Source of the DNA: Burkholderia sp. GAS332
Lineage (GTDB): Bacteria; Pseudomonadota; Gammaproteobacteria; Burkholderiales; Burkholderiaceae
DNA: 64,000 bases
Reading direction: 5' to 3'
NCBI GenBank assembly: GCA_900142905.1
Contig: FSRV01000001.1
Coordinates: 4,836,001-4,900,000 of the forward strand
The position numbers and the translations under genes were made by a program. The notes beneath the pieces were generated by a model that was not told the DNA's origin, did not search any database, and saw nothing but the letters and a program-made list of their open reading frames with translations. Positions 57,735 through 64,000 of this stretch are shown piece by piece (position 1 is the stretch's first letter; the number at the start of each line of letters is the position of its first letter).

Positions 57735-58832
57735 ATGATTCCAGTCACCATCCTGACCGGCTTTCTCGGCAGCGGCAAAACCACCCTGCTCAAGCGCATC
57801 CTGAACGAAAAGCACGGCATGAAAATCGCCGTGATCGAGAACGAGTTCGGCGAAGAGAACATCGACAACGAAATCCTCGTGCAGGACACGAGCGAGCAGA
57901 TCATCCAGATGAGCAACGGCTGCATCTGCTGCACGATTCGCGGCGACCTGTCGCGCGTGCTGAGCGATCTGGCGGCGAAGAAGCAATCCGGCGAACTGGA
58001 TTTCGACCGTGTCGTGATCGAAACCACTGGTCTCGCCAATCCGGGCCCGGTCGCACAGACGTTCTTCATGGACGACCAGATCGCCAACGAATTCCTGCTC
58101 GACGCGATCATCACGCTGGTCGACGCGAAGCACGCGAATCATCAACTGGACGAGCATGAAGTGGTGCAGCGCCAGGTCGGCTTCGCCGATCGCCTGTTCA
58201 TCACCAAGTCCGACCTGGTCGATGAAAAACACGTGGACGATCTGCGCCACCGTCTGCTGCACATGAATCCGCGCGCGGCGATCAGGGTCGTCAATTTCGG
58301 CGAAGCGGACATCAAGGAAATCTTCGACCTGCGCGGCTTCAACCTGAATTCGAAGCTCGAGATCGACCCGGACTTCCTCGCCGAAGACGAACATGCGCAC
58401 AGCCACGCTCACGCGCATGACGAGCACGGCCACACCCATGCCGATCACGACGATCACGAAAACTGCGATCACGACCATGGCAAGTGCGACCACGAAGGCC
58501 ACGACCACGCGCATCACCATCACGCGCACCATGACGACAAGATCAAATCGTTCGTCTACCGCAGCGACCGTCCGTTCGATCCGAACAAACTCGAGGACTT
58601 CCTCGGTGGCATTCTGCAGATCTACGGCGAGCGCCTGCTGCGCTATAAGGGCGTGCTCTATATGAAGGGCGTCGACCGCAAGGTGGTGTTCCAGGGCGTG
58701 CATCAGATGATGGGCAGCGATCTGGCCGCGAAATGGCAGCCGATCGAGAAGAAAACCAACAAGATGGTGTTCATCGGCATCGAACTGCCGCAGGACCTGA
58801 TCACCGACGGCCTGGACGCCTGTCTGGCGTAA
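57735..58832 (+). CDS. COG0523 (CobW/ZNG-type) GTPase metallochaperone
   Basis: 365 residues from the ATG at 57735. Walker A is GFLGSGKT (9-16), switch VIENEFGEENID, the metal-binding GCICC (62-66) and the base motif TKSD (158-161). Residues 220-268 form a His/Asp-rich stretch with about 25 His. The C-terminal CobW_C domain follows. Such G3E GTPases deliver or buffer zinc (sometimes cobalt) under limitation. The next gene is a DksA lacking the zinc-finger cysteines, a pairing also known from zinc-limitation responses. Confidence 0.92.
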   Translation: MIPVTILTGFLGSGKTTLLKRILNEKHGMKIAVIENEFGEENIDNEILVQDTSEQIIQMSNGCICCTIRGDLSRVLSDLAAKKQSGELDFDRVVIETTGLANPGPVAQTFFMDDQIANEFLLDAIITLVDAKHANHQLDEHEVVQRQVGFADRLFITKSDLVDEKHVDDLRHRLLHMNPRAAIRVVNFGEADIKEIFDLRGFNLNSKLEIDPDFLAEDEHAHSHAHAHDEHGHTHADHDDHENCDHDHGKCDHEGHDHAHHHHAHHDDKIKSFVYRSDRPFDPNKLEDFLGGILQIYGERLLRYKGVLYMKGVDRKVVFQGVHQMMGSDLAAKWQPIEKKTNKMVFIGIELPQDLITDGLDACLA

Positions 58833-59479
58833 GCGTCACGCCTGCCGTGCCATGCAAGTGGCGCGGCACTCGGCGTGCTGTAGCACGCTAGCCACGAGCG
58901 TGCGTCCCGCGGGCACCGAGGTAATCATCTGCAGAATGCCCGGAGGAGCGGCCGAAAGCCCGCTGAAATGTCGGTCGTGTGAAAAACACGTGAAAACCCT
59001 GCTGTATTAATGCGTGCACGACCATCGCTTTTTGACCGTGCGCGCGTTATATTTTCGGGATATCAGTGCGCCGCCGGGGGATTTTCACGAGTTGCGGTGC
59101 TGGATTGTGATTCAGTTACAATACGTGCCCACTGGAGAATGACAACGAATTGCCCGGTCAGCGCGTATTCCGTGCCGGGCCTGAAACGGCGCCGGAAAAT
59201 CTTGTCCGGAACTCACGCCGACAATGCCGGCTGGCACAGCTGATCAGGCACGCTGCCGGCAAGCAATGCCTCAGGAGCAATCGAGAAACGGTTTCCAGAG
59301 GAGTTCGGCCCCGCATAGGCGTAGCGACGCCCGGCGCGTGGGCGCAAGGCGCTTCGGCGTCACGACAGTCCACCGTCCGTGCGCACCCAGCGCTCAGCGT
59401 CCTCGTGGCGCCTTTGCGGGCAATACGAAAGTGCGGGCACTATGTAAGAGTTTTGCCTCACATTGAAGAAGCAAGCCAG
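58833..59479 (+). promoter_or_regulatory. Long dksA upstream region
   Basis: About 650 bases without a credible gene. A -10-like TACAAT lies at 59117-59122, preceded by TTGTGATTCAG. If it is used, the dksA leader is about 350 bases long. No strong stem was found by eye. Confidence 0.35.
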
Positions 59480-59899
59480 ATGACGACGAAACGACTCTTG
59501 ACTGAAGCCGAAATCCTGAAGATGAGCGACAAGGATTACATGAATGAGGATCAGCTCGCTTTCTTCAAGAACAAGCTCGAACAGCTGCAGGCGGACATTC
59601 TCCGCAATGCCGGCCAGACGACCGAGAACCTGCGCGAAACAGTAATCGTGCCGGACCCGGCCGACCGCGCAACGATCGAGGAAGAGCATGCGCTCGAACT
59701 GCGCACGCGCGACCGCGAACGCAAGCTGCTGAAGAAGGTGCAGCAATCGATCGCGCGCATCGACTCGGGCGATTACGGCTGGTGCGAAGAAACCGGCGAG
59801 CCGATTGGCGTTCCGCGCCTGCTCGCACGGCCCACGGCTACCCTGTCGCTCGAAGCACAGGAACGCCGCGAACTGCGCCAGAAGCTGTTCGGCGACTGA
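59480..59899 (+). CDS. dksA: RNA polymerase-binding transcription factor DksA, zinc-free type
   Basis: 139 residues from the ATG at 59480. The coiled-coil tip DPADRA (59-64) keeps the two Asp and Ala needed for RNA polymerase action. The globular region, where E. coli has four zinc cysteines, reads WCEETGEPIG and ATLSLEAQ: only Cys102 remains and the others are Thr105, Ser123 and Ala126. It should act with ppGpp in the stringent response without structural zinc. The upstream gap is long. Two hairpins with T runs follow. Confidence 0.95.
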   Translation: MTTKRLLTEAEILKMSDKDYMNEDQLAFFKNKLEQLQADILRNAGQTTENLRETVIVPDPADRATIEEEHALELRTRDRERKLLKKVQQSIARIDSGDYGWCEETGEPIGVPRLLARPTATLSLEAQERRELRQKLFGD

Positions 59900-59907
59900 A
59901 CGCCTGC

Positions 59908-59934
59908 GGCGCGGCTTCGGCTCCGCGCCCTTTT
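59908..59934 (+). terminator. First hairpin after dksA
   Basis: GGCGCGG pairs with CCGCGCC around CTTCGGCT and is followed by CTTTTAA. Confidence 0.7.
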
Positions 59935-59950
59935 AAGCTGCTTCGTCGAG

Positions 59951-59983
59951 AGGCGCACGGTGATCTGTGCGCCTTTTTTCTTT
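59951..59983 (+). terminator. Rho-independent terminator after dksA
   Basis: AGGCGCAC pairs with GTGCGCCT around 8 bases and is followed by TTTTTTCTTTT. Confidence 0.88.
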
Positions 59984-60049
59984 TGTGTGGCCCTCCGCAC
60001 AATTCCCCGCTCCGAATCCCGTGTTTTTGTCTTATGCCGTTTGCCGGCT

Positions 60050-60077
60050 CTTGATATGACCGCGCACGCCCTAAAAT
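60050..60077 (+). promoter_or_regulatory. Sigma32-like heat-shock promoter for hslVU
   Basis: CTTGATA (60050-60056), 13 bases, then CCTAAAAT (60070-60077) resembles CTTGAAA-N13/14-CCCCATNT. hslVU is a heat-shock operon in other bacteria. The leader would be about 125 bases. Confidence 0.5.
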
Positions 60078-60208
60078 AAGTCGAACATGCGTTGCACGAG
60101 CGCGCGCCGGCCGGTTGATCGTTTCAGCGTTGCGCGCCGTCCGCTTTCAGGATTCATGCGGTGGTGCTGCACCACCGTGTCCTACCCGTTTTGCAAAGAG
60201 GAACGCAT

Positions 60209-60745
60209 ATGGAGCAATTTCACGGCACGACGATCGTTTCCGTGCGCCGCGGCGACAAGGTCGCGCTCGGCGGCGACGGCCAGGTGACGCTGGGCAACAT
60301 CGTCATGAAAGGCGGTGCAAAGAAAGTCCGGCGCATCTATAACGGCAAGGTGATGGTCGGCTTCGCCGGCGGCACGGCCGACGCCTTCTCGCTGCTCGAC
60401 CGCTTCGAAGCGAAGCTGGAAAAACATCAGGGCAATCTGACCCGCGCCGCCGTCGAACTCGCCAAAGACTGGCGCACCGACCGCATGCTGCGTCGCCTCG
60501 AAGCGATGCTGATCGCCGCGGATGCCACCACCACCCTCGTCATTACCGGTAACGGCGACGTGCTCGATCCGGAAGGCGGTATCTGCGCGATCGGTTCGGG
60601 CGGCGCTTACGCGCAAGCCGCGGCGAAGGCACTGGTTGACAACACCGAGCTGTCGCCGCGCGAGATCGTGGAGAAGTCGCTGGAGATTGCGGGCGACATG
60701 TGCATCTATACGAACCATAACCGCGTCATCGAGACGATCGAGTAA
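60209..60745 (+). CDS. hslV: ATP-dependent protease HslVU, peptidase subunit
   Basis: 178 residues from the ATG at 60209 behind AGAGGA. The catalytic Thr follows a six-residue extension: MEQFHG then [18 protein letters not shown]. In E. coli HslV the Thr directly follows the initiator Met, so this protein must be cut after Gly6, as proteasome beta subunits are. [14 protein letters not shown] and [10 protein letters not shown] are family marks. It forms a double hexamer capped by HslU. It lies nine bases before hslU. Confidence 0.96.
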   Translation: MEQFHGTTIVSVRRGDKVALGGDGQVTLGNIVMKGGAKKVRRIYNGKVMVGFAGGTADAFSLLDRFEAKLEKHQGNLTRAAVELAKDWRTDRMLRRLEAMLIAADATTTLVITGNGDVLDPEGGICAIGSGGAYAQAAAKALVDNTELSPREIVEKSLEIAGDMCIYTNHNRVIETIE

Positions 60746-60754
60746 GGACCTACG

Positions 60755-62101
60755 ATGAGCACCATGACCCCTGCCGAGATCGTCTCGGAACTCGACAAAC
60801 ACATCATCGGCCAAGGCCGCGCGAAAAAAGCGGTTGCCGTGGCGCTGCGCAACCGCTGGCGCCGTCAGCAGGTTGAAGACCCGCTGCGTCAGGAAATCAC
60901 GCCGAAGAACATTTTGATGATCGGACCGACCGGCGTCGGTAAAACCGAAATCGCGCGGCGTCTGGCGAAACTGGCCGACGCACCGTTCATCAAGATCGAA
61001 GCCACCAAATTCACCGAAGTCGGCTACGTCGGCCGCGACGTCGACAGCATCGTGCGCGATCTGATGGAGATCTCAATCAAGCAGACGCGCGAAACGGAAA
61101 TGCGCAAAGTGCGGACCAAGGCCGAAGATCAGGCCGAAGACCGCATCCTCGACATTCTGTTGCCGAGCGCCCGGCCGGTGGGTTTCGGCGCGAGCTCGAG
61201 CGCCGTCGACACGGCGGACGAAGGTAGCACCACGCGCCAGACCTTCCGCAAGCGTCTGCGCGAAGGCCTGCTCGACGACAAGGAAATCGAACTCGACGTC
61301 GAACAGCCGCAAGTGGGCATGGACATCATGGGGCCGCCGGGCATGGAAGACATGACCGAGCAGATCCGTTCGATGTTCGCGAACATCGGCGGCGGCAAGA
61401 AAACGCGCCGCAAGCTGAAGGTGAAGGAAGCGCTCAAGGTCCTCACCGACGAAGAAGCCGGCAAGATGCTCAACGACGAAGAGGTGAAAGCCAAGGCTGT
61501 GCAGAACGTCGAGCAGAACGGCATCGTGTTTCTCGACGAAATCGACAAGATCGCGTCGCGCAACGAAGCGGGCGGTGGCGAAGTGTCGCGTCAGGGCGTG
61601 CAGCGCGATCTGCTGCCGCTCGTCGAAGGCACCACGATCAACACCAAGTACGGCATGGTGAAGACCGACCACATTCTGTTCATCGCGAGCGGCGCGTTTC
61701 ATCTGGCCAAGCCGAGCGACCTGATTCCCGAACTGCAAGGCCGCTTCCCGATTCGGGTCGAACTGGATTCGCTGTCGGTGGGCGATTTCGAATCGATCCT
61801 GGTGTCGACCGACGCGAGCCTCGTCAAGCAATACCAGGCACTGCTGGCTACGGAAGACGTGCACCTGGAATTCGCCGACGACGGCATTCGCCGTATGGCG
61901 GAAATCGCGTTCTCGGTCAACGAGAAGACCGAAAACATCGGCGCACGCCGCCTGTACACGGTGATCGAAAAACTGCTCGAAGACGTTTCGTTCGCGGCCG
62001 GCAATCACTCGGGCAGCACGGTGCAGATCGACGCGGCGTATGTCGATCGCGCGCTGAACGAAGTGGCGGAAGACGAGGATCTGTCGCGCTACGTGCTGTG
62101 A
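60755..62101 (+). CDS. hslU: ATP-dependent protease HslVU, ATPase subunit
   Basis: 448 residues. Walker A is GPTGVGKT (57-64), Walker [12 protein letters not shown], and the I domain lies between about 110 and 240. The sensor/arginine region is [14 protein letters not shown]. The C-terminal tail DLSRYVL, which docks into HslV, is intact. HslU unfolds substrates and feeds them to HslV. The TGA stop merges directly into a hexanucleotide array, so the gene end is at risk of slippage. Confidence 0.97.
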   Translation: MSTMTPAEIVSELDKHIIGQGRAKKAVAVALRNRWRRQQVEDPLRQEITPKNILMIGPTGVGKTEIARRLAKLADAPFIKIEATKFTEVGYVGRDVDSIVRDLMEISIKQTRETEMRKVRTKAEDQAEDRILDILLPSARPVGFGASSSAVDTADEGSTTRQTFRKRLREGLLDDKEIELDVEQPQVGMDIMGPPGMEDMTEQIRSMFANIGGGKKTRRKLKVKEALKVLTDEEAGKMLNDEEVKAKAVQNVEQNGIVFLDEIDKIASRNEAGGGEVSRQGVQRDLLPLVEGTTINTKYGMVKTDHILFIASGAFHLAKPSDLIPELQGRFPIRVELDSLSVGDFESILVSTDASLVKQYQALLATEDVHLEFADDGIRRMAEIAFSVNEKTENIGARRLYTVIEKLLEDVSFAAGNHSGSTVQIDAAYVDRALNEVAEDEDLSRYVL

Positions 62102-62168
62102 TGTCGATGTCGATGTCGATGTCGATGTCGATGTCGATGTCGATGTCGATGTCGATGTCGATGTCGAC
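62101..62168 (+). repeat. (ATGTCG)n hexanucleotide array after the hslU stop
   Basis: Eleven perfect ATGTCG units (62101-62166) begin within the TGA stop (62099-62101) of hslU and end in ATGTCGACGATG. They lie between the stop and the terminator, in the 3' untranslated region. Confidence 0.97.
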
Positions 62169-62232
62169 GATGATGCCGCTGCCGCGTTAAAGTCGTGCGC
62201 CTCGCGCGCGGCCTTCATGCGTGACGCGTAAG

Positions 62233-62266
62233 AAAAAAGGCTGTCTTGTGAAAGACAGCCTTTTTC
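62233..62266. terminator. Bidirectional terminator between hslU and regA-like gene
   Basis: AAAAAAGGCTGTCTT pairs with AAGACAGCCTTTTT around a 4-base loop. It serves hslVU on the plus strand and the two-component genes on the minus strand. Confidence 0.92.
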
Positions 62267-62302
62267 GCTTTCCGGCCCGCAAGTGCGGGCAGGCCTCGGC
62301 GC

Positions 62303-62845
62303 TTACTGCTTGACCGGCCGCTTCGCCAGCTTGCGTTGCAGCGTTCGACGATGCATGTTCAACGCGCGTGCAGTGGCCGAAATATTGCCGCCGTGCTCCG
62401 CAAGCACGCGTTGAATATGCTCCCACTCCAGACGCGCAACCGACAACGGCGTGGGATGCTCAATCGCCTCTTCAGCTTGCAGCGCGCTCGCTTCGCTTTG
62501 CAGCGCCGACAAGATCGTCTCCACGTTGGCGGGCTTCGCCAGGTAGTTATCGGCACCGTCTTTCACAGCCTGCACGGCTGTAGCGATACTGGCATAACCG
62601 GTCAACACCAGCATGCGCGCGTCAGGCTGCAAATCACGCAAGGGGGCAACGAGCGTAAGACCGGAGTCGTTGCCGAGATGCAGATCCACCGTGATCTGGC
62701 TGAACTTCTGCTGGTTCGCCAACTTGATCGCCTCATCCGCGTTGTGCGCTTCGGCCACCGTATAACCGCGCCGCGTCAGACCGCGGGCGAGGATACCGGA
62801 GAACACCTCATCGTCGTCGATCACCAGAAAATTCATATCGCTCAT
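62303..62845 (-). CDS. RegA/PrrA/ActR-type response regulator
   Basis: 180 residues from the ATG at 62845. The receiver has DDDEVF, phospho-acceptor Asp54 in VDLHLGNDSG and Lys104 in YLAKPANVE. The C-terminus is a Fis-type helix-turn-helix (GGNISATARALNMHRRTLQR), as in RegA/PrrA/ActR redox regulators. Its ATG overlaps the kinase TGA (ATGA), so translation is coupled. It should control respiration or other redox genes; targets are not known. Confidence 0.93.
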   Translation of the reverse strand: MSDMNFLVIDDDEVFSGILARGLTRRGYTVAEAHNADEAIKLANQQKFSQITVDLHLGNDSGLTLVAPLRDLQPDARMLVLTGYASIATAVQAVKDGADNYLAKPANVETILSALQSEASALQAEEAIEHPTPLSVARLEWEHIQRVLAEHGGNISATARALNMHRRTLQRKLAKRPVKQ

Positions 62846-64000
62846 GCCTGTTTCTCCGTGTTGGATGGCGCAGTGCCCTGACGGCCCGCGCCTGATAATT
62901 TGCGCCCTGCAAGCGGCAGTCTCAACACTGCACGCGTACCACGCGGCTTGATTTCGCTGACATCGGCCAGTTCGATCGATCCCCTCAGACGGGCCGCCGC
63001 TGAACATGCCAGATACAGACCTACGCCGTGTCCGCCCTGTGTACTGTCAACCGGCATCGTGCCGAGCGAACCACGCAACGCGGCCGGAATACCGGGGCCC
63101 GAGTCGCATACTTCGAATACTATCTGGTCACCGCGCGGCGCGAGCTCGCACGACAGCGTCACATGATCGCGGCTCGCGCGCGCGGCGTTGTCGAGCAGAA
63201 TCGTCAGAATCTGACTGACGGCAACCGTATCGTCAAGGCTGACACCCGCAGGCGGCACACCGATCCGCTCGAACTTCACATGGGGATGACGCAAGCGCCA
63301 TTGCTCGCCGAACGACTCGAGCCATTCGCTGACCGTTTCCCGATTGGTTGTTGTCGATGCACGGCTGCGCAGCCGTGCAAGCGCAGACGTACAGAGCGTC
63401 ATTTGCTGTTCGAGCAGATCCAGATCGGCGCTGTACGGCGCAAGCCCCTTATCGGTTCGCGCGGCGTCGCGCAATTCTTCGGACAACATCGCAATAGTAG
63501 ACAACGGCGTGCCGATTTCGTGCGCGACAGTGGCCGCCTGTACGCCAAGCGCGACGGCCCGTTCATCGTGAAGCAAGCGCTGCTGCGCGTCTGCGAGCGC
63601 TGCGTCACGTAGTCGCAGAGCGCGTGACATGCGCGCGACGAACCATGCAATCAGGCCGACGCTCACCATGAAGTTCACCCACATGCCTGCGCGAAAGTAG
63701 TCGAACAGGTTCGCCGGGTTGTCGAGATTCAGCGGCACGGAATCGAAACCGAGCACGGCATAGCAAGCCACAGCAAACGCGGCGAGCCACGCCATCAGAA
63801 ACCACGGCAACACGGCTGCGGCAATCGCGAGCGATGGCAGGTACAGCGAAACGAATGGGTTGGTGGTGCCGCCGGAAAGAAACAGCAGCGCCGACAACGC
63901 GCCGAGATCGACCCAGATCTGGCCGAACAGTTCGAGATTGGACTCGGGCCGCTGCTGCGAGACACGCCACCACGTGAGTCCGTTGAAGATCACTTCTAGC
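62842..64000 (-). CDS. RegB/PrrB-type redox sensor histidine kinase, N-terminus cut off by window edge
   Basis: The minus-strand frame stays open past 63993 to the window edge (codons GAA and CTA precede the GTG), so the true start lies outside. Several membrane helices are followed by the ubiquinone-site motif GGTTNPF in LLFLSGGTTNPFVSLYLPS (part), the phospho-acceptor His in VAHEIGTPLSTIAML, and kinase boxes ILLDNAARAS, VCDSGPGIP and GGHGVGLYLA. A Cys in EQQMTLCTSALARL sits where RegB has its redox-active Cys. It senses quinone and redox state and phosphorylates the RegA-type partner. Confidence 0.9.
   Translation of the reverse strand, partial: LEVIFNGLTWWRVSQQRPESNLELFGQIWVDLGALSALLFLSGGTTNPFVSLYLPSLAIAAAVLPWFLMAWLAAFAVACYAVLGFDSVPLNLDNPANLFDYFRAGMWVNFMVSVGLIAWFVARMSRALRLRDAALADAQQRLLHDERAVALGVQAATVAHEIGTPLSTIAMLSEELRDAARTDKGLAPYSADLDLLEQQMTLCTSALARLRSRASTTTNRETVSEWLESFGEQWRLRHPHVKFERIGVPPAGVSLDDTVAVSQILTILLDNAARASRDHVTLSCELAPRGDQIVFEVCDSGPGIPAALRGSLGTMPVDSTQGGHGVGLYLACSAAARLRGSIELADVSEIKPRGTRAVLRLPLAGRKLSGAGRQGTAPSNTEKQA

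Noticed and set aside
59040..59075. Zur box near GTTATATTTTCGGGATATC upstream of dksA
   Set aside because: The two halves are poorly complementary and the centre is GC-containing; it does not meet a dyad standard.
61073..62218. Minus-strand frame with a Ser-Thr repeat start over hslU
   Set aside because: The Ser-Thr run is the complement of the ATGTCG array and the rest is antisense to hslU.

Overview
The window looks like a stretch of a Paraburkholderia/Burkholderia-type betaproteobacterial chromosome. It is GC-rich, with strong C/G third-position bias. Its right end carries the housekeeping order metK / lpxL-dapF-DUF484-xerC-rlmI / zinc GTPase-dksA / hslVU / RegAB-type two-component pair, and the left part holds H-NS, HiPIP and many small transport and catabolic genes. 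No rRNA, tRNA, CRISPR array, prophage or intact insertion sequence was recognised.

Layout. 1-9.6 kb: a CDF metal exporter cut by the window edge, an H-NS family protein, an HugZ-like flavin-binding protein, an MFS permease, a repeat-built lipoprotein behind a sigma54-type promoter, a JmjC/cupin protein, a branched-chain amino acid-type binding protein and a nitronate monooxygenase. 9.8-19.6 kb: dienelactone hydrolase, amidase, MHS symporter, HiPIP, LhgO-like oxidase, a protease-less Lon-like AAA protein, a small exported protein, an EEP phosphoesterase and an aldose 1-epimerase. 19.7-26.1 kb: a LacI-type regulator and a galactofuranose-type ABC importer (ytfQ, ytfR, ytfT, yjfF), with repeated TTATTAG-containing operators beside the regulator. 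26.9-31.3 kb: ferredoxin-NADP reductase, a soluble NarL/NarX-like two-component pair and an amino acid permease.

31.3-41.0 kb: a CO-dehydrogenase-like (form II) molybdenum hydroxylase locus. It comprises small, large and FAD subunits, a MoxR/CoxD ATPase, a CoxE VWA protein, CoxG and an XdhC/CoxF protein. The locus is bracketed by two long non-coding composite repeat islands that are inverted copies of each other. The genes whose 3' ends point into these islands (permease, xdhC-like, PepSY-TM) drift to G/T-rich codons on the coding strand, and the keto skew switches strand at each island. This is the least explained structure in the window.

41-50.6 kb: a PepSY-TM protein with a Fur-like box, a DUF3857/transglutaminase protein, the SrkA-type kinase, an MFS permease, YghZ-type aldo/keto reductase, two small membrane proteins and a phytanoyl-CoA dioxygenase family protein. 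51-64 kb: the conserved housekeeping block. It has several points of interest: a DksA lacking the zinc cysteines beside a His-rich COG0523 GTPase, an HslV with a six-residue propeptide, an ATGTCG hexanucleotide array directly after the hslU stop, and a RegB homologue that keeps the quinone-site motif.

Low-complexity DNA recurs: hexanucleotide arrays at 4.0-4.2, 36.1-36.2 and 62.1 kb, and a 13-bp array at 10.5 kb that begins inside a stop-codon context.
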